In this document: positions 1 through 9,429 of the stretch, piece after piece
Layout of the letters: each line of letters opens with the position of its first letter
How positions within the stretch are numbered: position 1 is the first letter of the stretch
Source of the DNA: Sphingomonas panni
Lineage (GTDB): Bacteria; Pseudomonadota; Alphaproteobacteria; Sphingomonadales; Sphingomonadaceae
Length of the DNA: 64,000 nucleotides
Assembly: GCF_022664435.1 (NCBI RefSeq)
Contig: NZ_JAKREU010000001.1
Location: 496,001 to 560,000 of the forward strand
Reading direction: 5' to 3'
Made by a program: the position numbers and the translations under genes
Notes under the pieces: generated by a model
What the model saw: only the letters and a program-made list of their open reading frames with translations
Told to the model about the DNA's origin: nothing
The model's database searches: none

Positions 1-465
1 GACACGCGCCTCGCCAAGCTGGCGGCGGGCGAGGTCGACGCGACGCTGCTGGCGGCGGCCGGGCTGGAGCGGCTGGGACGCCACGATGTCGGCACCGCAC
101 AGTCGATCGACACACTGCTGCCCGCCCCGTCGCAGGGCGCGGTCGGGATCGAGGTCCGGGCCGAGGATGCCGATGCCCTCGCCTTCGTCCGCGCGATCGA
201 CCATGCACCGACGCATCAGGCGGTGCGGGCCGAGCGCGGGTTTCTCGCGGCGCTGGGTGCCGACTGCCATTCGCCGGTCGGTGCGCTGGCGACGATCGAC
301 GGCGACGTGCTGACGCTGCGGGCGCAATTGCTGGCGCAGGACGGCAGCGCACAGGTGGTCGACAGCACCAGCGGCGCGATCGACGACATCGACCTGCCGC
401 GCGCTCTGGCCGAGGCGATGCTGGCACGCGCGCCCGAGAACGTGGCGAAACTGTTCGCGCGATGA
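1..465 (+). CDS. hemC: Porphobilinogen deaminase (hydroxymethylbilane synthase), C-terminal part
   Basis: Makes hydroxymethylbilane from four porphobilinogens in tetrapyrrole synthesis, in the cytoplasm. The gene enters from the left edge; the last 154 codons are visible. The stretch LLPAPSQGAVGIEVR is typical of domain 2. ADCHSPVGA (Cys codon at 265-267) matches the loop that carries the dipyrromethane cofactor, so the cofactor cysteine is present. The stop overlaps the hemD start in an ATGA, so the two genes are translationally coupled. Family assignment is firm; the N-terminus cannot be judged. Confidence 0.96.
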   Translation, partial: DTRLAKLAAGEVDATLLAAAGLERLGRHDVGTAQSIDTLLPAPSQGAVGIEVRAEDADALAFVRAIDHAPTHQAVRAERGFLAALGADCHSPVGALATIDGDVLTLRAQLLAQDGSAQVVDSTSGAIDDIDLPRALAEAMLARAPENVAKLFAR

Positions 466-1127
466 GCCGGCCGCTGGCGGTGCTGCGGCCCGAACCGGGC
501 AATGCCGCCACCGCTCGCGCGGTCGAGGCGCTGGGGCGCAGCGCACTCCGCCTGCCGCTGTTCCGCATCGTGCCGCTGCCATGGGAGGGGCCGCCGGCGG
601 ACGCGCATGACGCGCTGATCCTGACCAGTGCCAATGCGGTGCGGCAGGCAGGGGCCGCGTTGCAGGCCTATGCGACGCTCCCGGTCCATGCGGTCGGTGC
701 GGCAACGGCGGCGGCGGCGCGGGCGGCGGGGTTGCGGGTCGTCGCGACCGGGGATGCGGACGGGCAGGCGCTGCTCGACGCAGCGCGGCGCGCGGGCGTC
801 CGCCACGCGCTGTTGCTGACGGCGCGCGAGCGGGCGGTGGCGGACCATCCGGTGCTGGGCGCGATCCGCGCGGTCTATACCAGCGAGGCGGTCGAGGACG
901 TGGACGCCACTTTGCTGGCCGGAACGGTGGCGCTGGTCCATTCGCAGCGCGCCGCCCGGCGGCTAGCGATGCTGGCCGTCGATCGCGGCACCATTGCCGT
1001 CGCCGCCATCGCCCCGGCGGTTGCGCAGGCGCTGGGCAGCGGATGGCGCGCCATCGCCGTCGCGGAGCGGCCCGACGATGCCGCCACCATCGCCGCCGCG
1101 CTTCCCCTGTCCGATGCATGTGATTGA
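462..1127 (+). CDS. hemD: Uroporphyrinogen-III synthase
   Basis: Closes and inverts ring D of hydroxymethylbilane to give uroporphyrinogen III. The product is 221 aa, slightly short for the family (about 240-260). Sequence conservation in HemD is low. The usable signs are the LILTSANAVR segment near residue 50, the alternating alpha/beta pattern of a two-domain HemD fold, and the position directly behind hemC with a 4-bp ATGA overlap. The Mic60-like gene follows after 30 bp, the usual alphaproteobacterial order. The call rests about equally on context and sequence. Confidence 0.9.
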   Translation: MSRPLAVLRPEPGNAATARAVEALGRSALRLPLFRIVPLPWEGPPADAHDALILTSANAVRQAGAALQAYATLPVHAVGAATAAAARAAGLRVVATGDADGQALLDAARRAGVRHALLLTARERAVADHPVLGAIRAVYTSEAVEDVDATLLAGTVALVHSQRAARRLAMLAVDRGTIAVAAIAPAVAQALGSGWRAIAVAERPDDAATIAAALPLSDACD

Positions 1128-1157
1128 CCCGGCGGACGGGCGCGGGGATAAGGCGGC

Positions 1158-2078
1158 ATGACCAGCGACGATGCGCCCTTTCCGACGACCAGCCACCCGC
1201 GTCGCCGGGACAGCCGGGGATGGCTGGCCATCGCCCTCATCGCCTTCGTGATCGGGATCGGCGCGACGCTGGCCGTGCTGCGCTATGTCGCGCCGCGGTT
1301 CGGCTGGGAGGGGGCGCAACAGGCCGCCGTCCCGACCGCGCAGCCGACGCCCGCCACCCCCAGCGCCCCCCCCCCGGCACAGGTGTCGGCGTTGCCGATC
1401 CTGTCGGCGCGCGAAGCGGCGCTGGCCGCGCGCATCGCCGATCTGGAGACGCGGATCGTCGGGCTGGACAGCAGCGCGCGCAATGCGGCGGGCTATGCCA
1501 CGCGGGCCGAGGACATGATGGTGATCGTCGCCACCCGTCGCGCGCTGGATCGTGGACGGCCACTCGACTATCTGGAGGGGCAGTTGCGCGACCGGTTCGG
1601 CGGCAGCCGGCCCGATGCGGTCCGCACGCTGATCGCCGCCGCGCAGAACCCGGTGACGCTGGACGACCTGCGCAGCGCGCTGGACGCCGCCGCCATCCCG
1701 CTGACCGCCGGCCCCGTGAACGAGAATTGGTGGGATGCGCTGCGCCGCGAAGCCGGGCAGCTGATCGTGATCCGGCAGGGCACGACCCCCAGCAGCCGTC
1801 CGGGCGACCGGCTGGAGCGCGCCCGGCGTCGGCTCGACACGGGGCAGGTCGAGCTGGCGATGGCCGAGGTCGAACGGATGCCCGGCGCCGCCAATGCCAC
1901 GGTATGGACCGCCGCCGCCAAGCGCTATGTCGATGCGCGCAAGGCGCTGGTCGATCTCGAATCGGTCGCGCTGACCACGCCGCGCCCCGCCCCCGCAGCC
2001 CCGCCGGTGATCGTCCAGCCCGCCCCGCTGCCGGCCGATCCCCCCGCCGCCGCCGACACGGTTACGCCCACGCTCTGA
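1158..2078 (+). CDS. Mic60 (mitofilin)-like inner-membrane protein
   Basis: A 306-aa protein with a short basic N-terminus, one membrane segment at about residues 23-45, a Pro/Ala-rich linker, and a periplasmic helical region (about 80-300) with a short coiled coil. The region after hemD in alphaproteobacteria commonly encodes COG4223, the bacterial relative of mitochondrial Mic60, which is linked to inner-membrane shaping. The assignment rests on the gene order and the TM plus coiled-coil architecture. The protein is shorter than many family members and ends in a Pro/Ala-rich tail. It was once thought to be a HemX-like haem protein; no haem motif is visible. Confidence 0.7.
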   Translation: MTSDDAPFPTTSHPRRRDSRGWLAIALIAFVIGIGATLAVLRYVAPRFGWEGAQQAAVPTAQPTPATPSAPPPAQVSALPILSAREAALAARIADLETRIVGLDSSARNAAGYATRAEDMMVIVATRRALDRGRPLDYLEGQLRDRFGGSRPDAVRTLIAAAQNPVTLDDLRSALDAAAIPLTAGPVNENWWDALRREAGQLIVIRQGTTPSSRPGDRLERARRRLDTGQVELAMAEVERMPGAANATVWTAAAKRYVDARKALVDLESVALTTPRPAPAAPPVIVQPAPLPADPPAAADTVTPTL

Positions 2079-2088
2079 AGGAACGCCC

Positions 2089-3273
2089 ATGGCCGAGTTG
2101 GGCCGGTTCGACTGGCAGGACCCGTTCGCCCTCGACGCGCAGCTGAGCAACGAGGAACGCATGGTCCGCGACGTGGCCCATGGCTATGCCCGGGGCAAGC
2201 TGCTGCCGCGCGTCACCCGCGCCTTTCTCGACGAGGATTTCGCGCGCGAGATCATGACCGAGATGGGGGCGCTCGGCCTGCTCGGCATGACGATCGAGCC
2301 GGAATATGGCGGGGCCGGCATGGGCTATGTCGCCTACGGCCTGGTCGCGCGCGAGGTGGAGGCGGTGGATTCGGGCTATCGCAGCGCGATGAGCGTGCAG
2401 TCGAGCCTCGTGATGCATCCGATCCATGCCTATGGCTCGGATGCGCAGAAGGCGAAATATCTGCCGAAGCTGGCGAGCGGCGAATGGGTCGGCTGTTTCG
2501 GGCTGACCGAACCCGATGCCGGGTCCGACCCGGCGGCAATGCGCACCCGGGCGGAACGGATCGACGGCGGCTATCGCATCAGCGGTGCCAAGATGTGGAT
2601 CACCAATGCACCGATCGCCGACGTCTTCGTCGTCTGGGCGAAGTCCGATGCGCATGGCGGCAAGATCCGCGGCTTCGTACTGGAACGGGGCATGGCCGGG
2701 CTGTCGACACCCAGGATCGAGGGCAAGCTGAGCCTACGCGCGTCGATCACCGGCGAGATCGTGATGGACGGCGTCGAGGTCGGCGAGGACGCGCTGCTGC
2801 CGCATGTCGAGGGGTTGAAGGGGCCGTTCGGCTGCCTCAACCGCGCGCGCTATGGCATTGCGTGGGGCACGATGGGTGCGGCCGAATTCTGTATGCACGC
2901 CGCCCGCCAATATACGCTTGACCGGCAGCAGTTCGGCGTGCCGCTGGCGTCGAAGCAGCTGGTGCAGTTGAAGCTCGCCGACATGCAGACCGAGATCGCG
3001 CTGGGCCTGCAAGGCGCGCTGCGCGCCGGGCGGATGTTCGAGGGGGGGACGCTTGCTCCCGAAGCCATCTCGATCCTGAAGCGCAACAATTGCGGCAAGG
3101 CGCTGGCCATCGCCCGGACCGCGCGCGACATGCATGGCGGCAACGGCATCGCCGCCGAATTCCATGTGATGCGCCATGCGATCAACCTGGAAACGGTCAA
3201 CACCTATGAAGGCACGCATGACGTCCACGGCCTGATCCTCGGCCGGGCGATTACCGGCATCGCGGCGTTCTGA
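2089..3273 (+). CDS. gcdH: Glutaryl-CoA dehydrogenase (acyl-CoA dehydrogenase family)
   Basis: FAD-dependent oxidation and decarboxylation of glutaryl-CoA to crotonyl-CoA in lysine/tryptophan breakdown. It has 394 aa, the usual length. The acyl-CoA dehydrogenase signature [11 protein letters not shown] is at residues 137-147. The C-terminus [20 protein letters not shown] closely resembles mitochondrial GCDH and places the catalytic base at Glu374. The start is supported by AAGGA a few bases upstream. It lies 10 bp after the Mic60-like gene and shares an A with the next gene's ATG. Another short-chain acyl-CoA dehydrogenase is possible, but the C-terminus argues for GcdH. Confidence 0.92.
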   Translation: MAELGRFDWQDPFALDAQLSNEERMVRDVAHGYARGKLLPRVTRAFLDEDFAREIMTEMGALGLLGMTIEPEYGGAGMGYVAYGLVAREVEAVDSGYRSAMSVQSSLVMHPIHAYGSDAQKAKYLPKLASGEWVGCFGLTEPDAGSDPAAMRTRAERIDGGYRISGAKMWITNAPIADVFVVWAKSDAHGGKIRGFVLERGMAGLSTPRIEGKLSLRASITGEIVMDGVEVGEDALLPHVEGLKGPFGCLNRARYGIAWGTMGAAEFCMHAARQYTLDRQQFGVPLASKQLVQLKLADMQTEIALGLQGALRAGRMFEGGTLAPEAISILKRNNCGKALAIARTARDMHGGNGIAAEFHVMRHAINLETVNTYEGTHDVHGLILGRAITGIAAF

Positions 3274-3776
3274 TGGACCGGCAACCGACCCTGATCGGCG
3301 AACTGGTGACGCTGCGGCCGACGAGCGCCGACGATTACGATGCGCTATATGCGGTCGCTTCGGACCCCGCGATCTGGGACCAGCATCCCGCGCATGACCG
3401 CTGGCAGGCGGCGGTGTTCCGTGGCTTCTTCGACGCGGGACTCGCGACCGGGGGGATGCTGACGATCCGCGATGCGGCCGACGGGCAGGTGATCGGCGCG
3501 ACCCGCTATGTCCCGGCCCCGCCCGACGCGGTCGAGATCGGCTGGACCTTCCTTGCGCGCAGTCACTGGCGGCGGGGCTATAATCGCGAGGCCAAGCGGC
3601 TGATGATCGACCATGCGCTGGGCCAGGTCGCGGCGGTCCGGTTCAGCGCGGGCGTGGACAATCACCGGTCGCGCCGGGCGATCGAGGCGCTGGGTGCGAC
3701 CCCGCTGCCGCCGGCGATGGTCGAACGTGACGGGCAGATGGTGCCGCGCGTCCTGTACGAACTGCGCCGCGCCTAA
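3273..3776 (+). CDS. GNAT-family N-acetyltransferase (RimJ/RimL type)
   Basis: A 167-aa single-domain acetyltransferase. LVTLRPTSADDYDALYAVAS at the N-terminus and the RGYNREAKRLMIDHAL segment (acetyl-CoA pyrophosphate-binding region) fit RimJ/RimL-like GNATs, and NHRSRRAIEALGA is the usual C-terminal motif. The substrate cannot be told. The start shares one base with the gcdH stop (TGATG), so it is probably co-transcribed and coupled. It could acetylate a protein N-terminus, an antibiotic or a small amine. Confidence 0.88.
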   Translation: MDRQPTLIGELVTLRPTSADDYDALYAVASDPAIWDQHPAHDRWQAAVFRGFFDAGLATGGMLTIRDAADGQVIGATRYVPAPPDAVEIGWTFLARSHWRRGYNREAKRLMIDHALGQVAAVRFSAGVDNHRSRRAIEALGATPLPPAMVERDGQMVPRVLYELRRA

Positions 3777-3996
3777 CGTCGTCGGACGCCAAAGTTCACA
3801 AAGTTCACACTCGCCGCACACGTCGCATTGTGGTCGAATTGTGGCGAAATCTCCAATTGTCAACGAGCGGACGCGCGTCGCGCGTCGCGCGTCGCCGATC
3901 ATGGCGGGTTTGCCGCGTGTAGGAAAGTGGCCGGTTCCGGGGCGGCCTGTCGCCGAGCGGCAGGAGGCCGGGGTGGCGACACGGGGTGCGGTTCCC
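3777..3996. other. Intergenic gap between convergent genes, with repeat
   Basis: This 220-bp gap between the GNAT and asmA stops holds no plausible gene. Bases 3790-3815 are the reverse complement of 25052-25077 in the groES-groEL gap (26 of 26 bases). Bases 3873-3893 are three perfect copies of GCGCGTC. No convincing T-tailed terminator was seen. Confidence 0.7.
3790..3815 (-). repeat. 26-bp dispersed repeat, copy 1
   Basis: Reverse complement identical over 26 bases to 25052-25077. It contains an internal 9-bp tandem, TGTGAACTT twice. Similarity continues weakly on the GGCGAG side (TGTGC versus TGCGT just outside). It lies in a gap between convergent genes. Its function is unknown. Confidence 0.85.
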
Positions 3997-5823
3997 CTAT
4001 CCCAGCACCCGCCGGACCAGCGCGCCGCAATCGGCATTGCCCGCGCGTGGGGTGTCGTCGCCCTTGATCGCGCGGCCCAGCATCCGCAGGATACCGCCCG
4101 CGCTCTTCACCCCCGGCGGAATCTGCACGTCGGGCGACTGCAGCCGGCCGGTAATGCGCACCGGGCGATCGAGGTGGAGCAGGGTCCGCTGCTTCGGCGT
4201 GCCGGTGAGTGCGATCGACAGGCTTTCGTCGGACAGGCGCACCACCCCCTGCCCCTGCGTCTGCGCCCGCGAGGTATCGATCAGCAGCGGGTCGATCCGC
4301 CCCAGACCATTGGTAACGTCCAGCCGCAGCCCGAGACAACGCAGCCGCGCCTGTGCGTCATCGTCGGTCAGCACACCGCGCGCGACATCGGCACCCAGCA
4401 TCGACGCCATCTTGGCCGGCAACACCCCGCCGGTCGCGGCAAAGCCGATGGTCCCGTTCGAGCGGCCGATCGCCTGCCGAATGGTATCGCCGCTGCCGAC
4501 CAGCCGCAGCCGGACGCGGAGCGGCGCATCGATCGGCGCACCGCCGGCAAAGGTGGAGATGCGCGAATCCTTCAGCCGCAGGTCGAACGTCGCCTTGGGT
4601 GTCGAGCGTCCGCGCTGGTCGACCACCACCTGCCCGGTGATCCGCCCCTGCGCCAGCCGCACGGTCAGCGGCGCGACGGTCAGTCGGCGGTCGTCGATCG
4701 CCAGCACGGTATCGAGGCTGCGCAGGCCCGCCATGTCGAGCAGCCGGTCGACCCGCACCGCCAGTCTGCCGTCGAGATTGCCCATCTTCGCGAGGTTGAT
4801 GCGGGTGCCGGGCACCACGCGCGGGCCGATGCGACGCTCGATCGCCGCCGCCTCTGCGCGGCCCTGATCGGTTTCGAGGTCGTCGAACGACAGGGTCGCG
4901 AAGTGCAGCCGCCCGTCGATGCCGGTCTTCTCGTCCGCCTTGGTAACCGTCGCGTTCGCCCCGGCCAGCCGCGAGCGGCCGATCGTGCCCGACAGTTTTT
5001 CGATCACCCAGCTCGGGTCGTCATGGCGCACGCGGGCGGTCAGCGCGACCGGCTGGGTCCCGAACAGCCCCGCCTCGATCAGCGCGTCGAGCGTCTTCAG
5101 ATTGTCGGCGCGCGCGGTCAGGTCGACGGTCATCTGCCGGGTATTGAGCGGCGAGGCCATCGTGCCCTTCGCATCGACGGTGATCGTCGGCCCGTTCACG
5201 CGCGCGGTGAACGGCCATGCGCCGTCGCCGGCAATGGCCGGTCCGCTGAGCGCGACCGTCACCGGGCGATTGTCGATCGCGCCGTTGCCGCCGGCGCGGA
5301 ACCCCTGCGCATCGGATGCGACGGTGACGGCGAAGCGCCGGTTCTGCACCGCGTCGCGATAGTCGATGACGAGGTTGCGGACGGTCAGGCTGGTGATCGC
5401 CGACGCCGATCCCTTGTCCCCGCGCTTGTCGGGTGCCCAGTTCTTCCTGCCATCGCGCGAACGCACCATCGCCACCCGCCCGCCATCGACGGCGAGCGCG
5501 GTCAGGTCGAACTTGCCGCGCAGCAGCGGCAGGACGCGAAAGCGGAAATCGATGCGGTCGAGATGGACCAGATCGCCGGTTCCCGCCCAGTTCGGCTGTG
5601 CGATGCGCAGGTCGCGTACGATCAGGGTCGGCGAAAAGGACAAGGGCTCGACGCGTTCGATGGTGCCGATCGACACGTCGGAGCCGAACCGTTCGGCGAG
5701 CTTCACCGACACCCGGTCGCGCAGCACCCCCCATGGAAAAGCGGCAAGAACCAACAGGATCAGCAGCGCCAACCCGACGATGCCGCCCACGAAATACCGC
5801 CAGTTGCGCGAAAGCCATGCCAT
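3997..5823 (-). CDS. AsmA-family envelope protein
   Basis: A 608-aa inner-membrane-anchored protein. It has one N-terminal TM helix (about residues 11-33) followed by a long beta-rich periplasmic part built from short repeated strands. AsmA/TamB-like proteins are linked to lipid transport between membranes and to outer-membrane assembly. The motifs LSFSPTLIVRDLRIAQPNW and NGTIGFAATGG are typical of AsmA N- and C-terminal domains. It stands alone on the minus strand, convergent with the GNAT gene. Start at M1 is chosen because the TM helix follows at once. Family confidence is high; the substrate is unknown. Confidence 0.88.
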   Translation of the reverse strand: MAWLSRNWRYFVGGIVGLALLILLVLAAFPWGVLRDRVSVKLAERFGSDVSIGTIERVEPLSFSPTLIVRDLRIAQPNWAGTGDLVHLDRIDFRFRVLPLLRGKFDLTALAVDGGRVAMVRSRDGRKNWAPDKRGDKGSASAITSLTVRNLVIDYRDAVQNRRFAVTVASDAQGFRAGGNGAIDNRPVTVALSGPAIAGDGAWPFTARVNGPTITVDAKGTMASPLNTRQMTVDLTARADNLKTLDALIEAGLFGTQPVALTARVRHDDPSWVIEKLSGTIGRSRLAGANATVTKADEKTGIDGRLHFATLSFDDLETDQGRAEAAAIERRIGPRVVPGTRINLAKMGNLDGRLAVRVDRLLDMAGLRSLDTVLAIDDRRLTVAPLTVRLAQGRITGQVVVDQRGRSTPKATFDLRLKDSRISTFAGGAPIDAPLRVRLRLVGSGDTIRQAIGRSNGTIGFAATGGVLPAKMASMLGADVARGVLTDDDAQARLRCLGLRLDVTNGLGRIDPLLIDTSRAQTQGQGVVRLSDESLSIALTGTPKQRTLLHLDRPVRITGRLQSPDVQIPPGVKSAGGILRMLGRAIKGDDTPRAGNADCGALVRRVLG

Positions 5824-5957
5824 CTGGCGACAAGTCGGGAACGGGCAGTTCGTTCCATGGTCGCAATGGAATTACTGACAGGGGTGTAGGTTGGGGGGCG
5901 GGGGCGCTGCGGCGGCCCCGTTCGGGATGGTTGTGCGGGAAAGCTCCCCCACGCCCA

Positions 5958-6503
5958 TTACCGGGCTGGCGGCTGCATAAGCTCTATCGTGATATGATCC
6001 GGACCTGAAACATAGGCCACCAATGTCCCCTTCCGTGGACCACCGGCGATCGGCAGCGGACTACCCTTGGCCTTCCACCCTGCTGCTTCGACGCGGCCAA
6101 TAGCGGCATGAATGTCTTGCACCGTCAGAGCCAGGTGAGTCCCGCCGATCGCTCCCGCGCTGGAAGGCACCGCGCCGTTCTGGCGCCCCTTCGAATATTG
6201 CAACAATTCGACCGCGTAACCGCATGGTGCCCTGACGATCGCCGTTTTCACGCTCGGATCGTCGACACCTGTCACCTGATGCAGGAAGTCACCCCCCATT
6301 TCCGATTGTCGCTCCAGCGTGAAGCCGAGCGCTCCCGTCCAAAACCGAATGGCTTCGTCCAGAGACGAGACGGCGAACCCCATATGGTCCACGGTGATTA
6401 CGTTTGCGGCGTCGTTCATCGCTGTACTTTCGCTGGGCCGTGTTTGCGCTGCCTGGGCCGCAGCCGCGACCAATGCCAGCGATAGGGCGAACATGACCTT
6501 CAT
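5958..6503 (-). CDS. Exported VOC-family protein (glyoxalase/dioxygenase fold)
   Basis: A 181-aa protein with a signal peptide (about residues 1-19, ending AAAAQAA) and a complete vicinal-oxygen-chelate domain. The four metal-ligand positions of glyoxalase-I-like proteins are filled: His40 (VDHMGFAV), Glu99 (AVEL), His123 (GTHLALTV) and Glu174 (ITIELMQ). It may therefore be an active metalloenzyme outside the cytoplasm, which is unusual because glyoxalases are normally cytosolic. The substrate is not predictable. Neither neighbour suggests a pathway. Confidence 0.85.
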   Translation of the reverse strand: MKVMFALSLALVAAAAQAAQTRPSESTAMNDAANVITVDHMGFAVSSLDEAIRFWTGALGFTLERQSEMGGDFLHQVTGVDDPSVKTAIVRAPCGYAVELLQYSKGRQNGAVPSSAGAIGGTHLALTVQDIHAAIGRVEAAGWKAKGSPLPIAGGPRKGTLVAYVSGPDHITIELMQPPAR

Positions 6504-6672
6504 GGTGACGCTTCAGGGGACGGATGCTGTCTCGAAAACCAACCCGCCATCCGACTCCACGGTCATTCGCCGCGCAGTCGGGAGGCTATGGCCGCTACCT
6601 TTCCGAAATCAGTTCCCGATTGCCTTTCCCGCAACGGCCTGTCGGACATGGGAAGCGGGAAACCACGCCCCT

Positions 6673-6840
6673 TCAAAAATCGACCGCGATCCCCTTGTGC
6701 GTCCAGTCGCCATAGCGCGTCGGGCTTAGGCCGAGCGGGTCGTCGGCGTCGGGTTTTTCGGGCAGAGGCTCGGGCGTCGGCACCGGTGGCGACTTGGAGA
6801 GATGCGCTGGCGGCTTCACATGTGGCGGTCGCTTGCCCAT
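6673..6840 (-). CDS. SDHAF4-like protein (DUF1674), succinate dehydrogenase assembly factor
   Basis: A 55-aa protein. The C-terminal block from DPLGLSPTRYGDW to KGIAVDF is the DUF1674 signature, shared with eukaryotic SDHAF4, which protects flavinylated SdhA before complex II assembly. The N-terminal half is Pro/Lys-rich and probably disordered. An upstream in-frame start at 6873 exists, but the ATG at 6840 is preceded by AAGGA at proper spacing and is preferred. The gene is divergent from rsmB, with less than 90 bp between the starts, so they may share a control region. Confidence 0.85.
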   Translation of the reverse strand: MGKRPPHVKPPAHLSKSPPVPTPEPLPEKPDADDPLGLSPTRYGDWTHKGIAVDF

Positions 6841-6927
6841 AGGGGGTCCTTTCCGGTTCGCTTGTGACTGCACTTGGCGGACCGGCGACAGGATTCAAGT
6901 ACCCCCTTTGCGCATCGGAACCCGATC

Positions 6928-8187
6928 ATGGCCCGCCCCCGTCTAGCCCCCGAAGCACCCGGCGTGCCGGCGCGCCGTGCCGCGCTGAAACTGCTCGATG
7001 CCGTGATCCGGCGCGGATTGCCGCTGGAGGCGGCGCTGGCGAGCGCGACCGCCGAGCTGGAGCGGCGCGAGGATCGTGGCCTTGCCCATGCCATCGCCGC
7101 CGCCGTGCTGCGCCGGCTGCCCGATCTCGACGCGCTGATCGACAGCGCGACGCAGCGCCCGCTGCCCGACGATGCCAAGGCGCGGTTCGTGCTGCGACTC
7201 GCGCTGGCGCAGGCGCTGGTGCTGAACACGCCGCCGCACGCCGCGATCGCCACCGCGCTGCCGCTGGTCGATGGCGGCCCGCGCAAGCTGGTGCACGGCG
7301 TGTTCGGCACGCTGATGCGCGGCAATGCGCGGCTGCCCGAGGCCGCGACCTTGCCCGCCGATACCGATGCCCGCTGGGTCGCGGCATGGGGCGAGGACAT
7401 GGTGATCGCGGCGGCACAGGCGATCGCGCAGCAGCCGCCGGTCGACCTGTCGCTGAAGGGCGAGGACGGACCGGAAGGGCTGGCGCTCGCCCCGCGCCAT
7501 CGCCGGCTGGCCGAACATGGCGCGATCGCCGACCTGCCGGGCTATGCCGAGGGAGAATGGTGGGTACAGGACCTGGCGGCGTCGATCCCGGCGCGGCTGC
7601 TGGGCCAGGGGCCGGGCCGCGCGCTCGACCTGTGCGCCGCGCCCGGCGGCAAGACGCTGCAGCTGGCCGCCGCCGGATGGGATGTCACCGCGCTCGACAA
7701 TTCGGAAAGCCGGCTGATGCGCCTGACCGAGAATCTGGAGCGCACCGGGCTGTCGGCGAAGGTCGTGACCGGCGATGCCCTGGTGTGGAAGCCGGCCGAG
7801 CCGGTCGATGCGCTCCTGCTCGACGCGCCGTGCAGCGCCACCGGCATCTTCCGCCGCCACCCCGACGTGCTGCACCGGGTGCGGCCGAGCGTGATCGCCG
7901 AGACGGCGGCGTTGCAGGCGCGGCTGCTGTCGCGCGCCGCCGACTGGGTGAAGCCCGGCGGGCGGCTGGTCTATGCCACCTGCTCGCTGGAGCCGGCCGA
8001 GGGCGAGGCGCAGTTGGACCGGTTCCTGAGCGGACGGTCGGACTATGCGGTGGAGCCGGCGATGGCGGACGAACTGCCCGAGGGGGTGACGGCCAACCGC
8101 CGGGGCTATGTGCGGACGCTGCCGGGGATGCTGGCGGATCGCGGCGGGCTGGATGGGTTCTTCATCGTGCGGCTGCGGCGGAACTGA
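6928..8187 (+). CDS. rsmB: RsmB/NOP-family rRNA (cytosine-5) methyltransferase
   Basis: Predicted to methylate a cytosine of 16S rRNA using SAM. It has 419 aa. An N-terminal NusB-like helical domain (about 1-140) is followed by the Rossmann methyltransferase domain. Visible motifs: CAAPGGKT (Cys236) for SAM binding, LLDAPCSATG with Cys302 of motif IV, and YATCSLEPAE with Cys352 of motif VI, so both cysteines of the m5C mechanism are present. The ATG at 6928 with GGAA upstream is preferred over a TTG at 6874. The 3' end overlaps the opposing glycosyltransferase by 26 bp. Confidence 0.92.
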   Translation: MARPRLAPEAPGVPARRAALKLLDAVIRRGLPLEAALASATAELERREDRGLAHAIAAAVLRRLPDLDALIDSATQRPLPDDAKARFVLRLALAQALVLNTPPHAAIATALPLVDGGPRKLVHGVFGTLMRGNARLPEAATLPADTDARWVAAWGEDMVIAAAQAIAQQPPVDLSLKGEDGPEGLALAPRHRRLAEHGAIADLPGYAEGEWWVQDLAASIPARLLGQGPGRALDLCAAPGGKTLQLAAAGWDVTALDNSESRLMRLTENLERTGLSAKVVTGDALVWKPAEPVDALLLDAPCSATGIFRRHPDVLHRVRPSVIAETAALQARLLSRAADWVKPGGRLVYATCSLEPAEGEAQLDRFLSGRSDYAVEPAMADELPEGVTANRRGYVRTLPGMLADRGGLDGFFIVRLRRN

Positions 8188-9295
8188 TCGCGGGGTCGTC
8201 GGCCCACAGCCGCACCGCCAGCCCCTCGATATAGTCCGCCGCGCGGGCGGCGGCCTGCGGGTCGTAGAGCGCCGCCAGCGCTGCGGGGTCGAGCGCCCTG
8301 GCCTGGTCGAGCAGCCCGCGCCATGGGGCCAGCGACCCCGGCCATTGGTGCAGCGCCACCGCCGCGCCGACCTCGGCCAGCCGGTCGGCCTTGCGCGTCT
8401 GTTCGGCGAAATAGCGCCATTCGGGCGCGCAGATATAGGGGCGGCCGACCCGCGCGATCTCATGGACCGTATTGTCGCCGGCCGAGGCGATGACGACATC
8501 GGCGGCGGCGATATGGTCGGTCACGCCATCGACCCAGCCCTTTTCCACCAGATTGCCGAAATCGGTCTCATGTCCCTCGCGGTGGACCGGCCCGACGACC
8601 AGCCACAGCGCGTCCGGCACCGCCCGCGCCGCCATGGTGAGCGGGGCATAGGGCGTACCCGCCCCGCCACCGCCGGTCAGCACCAGCACGACCTCGCGAT
8701 CGGGAACGATCCCCAGCCGCGCCCGTGCTTCCGCCCTGGTCGGCACGGCATCGGTCGTGGTGCAGAGGCCCCCGGTATAGCAGGTCTTGGCCCGGCCCCA
8801 GTCGGGGAAGTCGTCCTGCTCGATTGCCTCGTCGAACGGCGCCAGCAGCCCGACGCACGCCTGATACGCACCCAGATGGCCGGGATCGGTGCGGTCGCCA
8901 TGCATCCTTATCTTGATCGCCGGCACGCTGGCGATGCGTGACAGCAGCGCGATCTCCGCCGATACGTCGACCACGAACAGCGCGGGCGCGACATCGTCGA
9001 GATGGTCGAGGATCGTGCGCATCGTCCGCCGCGTCGCCTCCACGCCCAGCGGTACGCAGTGCAGCACCTCCGGCGTCGGCTGGTCGAACAGCGCACGCGT
9101 CGGCACCGGCGCACCGATCATGTTGGGCAACGGCACGATCTCGATCGGTCGGTCGAACCCGTCGAACAGGTCGGGCCGCGCGCACAATATCGTGACGCGG
9201 CGCTCGGCGGGCAGTTCGCGGATGATCGCCATCGCGCGGTTGGCGTGCCCACGCCCCTGATGATGGATGAAGAAGGTGATCGGCCGCGTCGTCAT
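8162..9295 (-). CDS. MurG/GT28-like glycosyltransferase
   Basis: A 377-aa two-lobed GT-B protein. The N-terminus TFFIHHQGRGHANRAMAIIR resembles the Gly-rich loop of MurG-like enzymes. The C-terminal half has VLTGGGGAGTPYAP and a GT28-like donor site (SAGDNTVHEIARVGRPYICA, then EQTRKA). It is not MurG itself: length and context differ, and no cell-division genes are near. The start at 9295 directly precedes the conserved loop; an upstream start at 9370 is unlikely. It faces away from the sulfotransferase gene, so the two may act in the same surface-glycan modification (inference). Confidence 0.8.
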   Translation of the reverse strand: MTTRPITFFIHHQGRGHANRAMAIIRELPAERRVTILCARPDLFDGFDRPIEIVPLPNMIGAPVPTRALFDQPTPEVLHCVPLGVEATRRTMRTILDHLDDVAPALFVVDVSAEIALLSRIASVPAIKIRMHGDRTDPGHLGAYQACVGLLAPFDEAIEQDDFPDWGRAKTCYTGGLCTTTDAVPTRAEARARLGIVPDREVVLVLTGGGGAGTPYAPLTMAARAVPDALWLVVGPVHREGHETDFGNLVEKGWVDGVTDHIAAADVVIASAGDNTVHEIARVGRPYICAPEWRYFAEQTRKADRLAEVGAAVALHQWPGSLAPWRGLLDQARALDPAALAALYDPQAAARAADYIEGLAVRLWADDPAISSAAAAR

Positions 9296-9429
9296 ATGTC
9301 CCCCGGAGAACCCGTCCCGATGCGCAGAACGCGGCGGAACCCTTGCCGGCTCCCTGCGTAGCGCCGACAAGCGAAAATTATTTCGGAATCACAATGATTT
9401 CCGATGATTCGGATGGGAATAGACGACGT

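Noticed and set aside
3873..3893. Triple GCGCGTC as a regulatory repeat
   Set aside because: Short GC-rich slippage-type repeat in a gap between convergent genes; no promoter nearby.
3613..5889. 758-codon plus-strand open frame opposite asmA
   Set aside because: Composition (Arg, Gln, His) is typical of antisense shadow; AsmA with TM helix is coherent on the minus strand.
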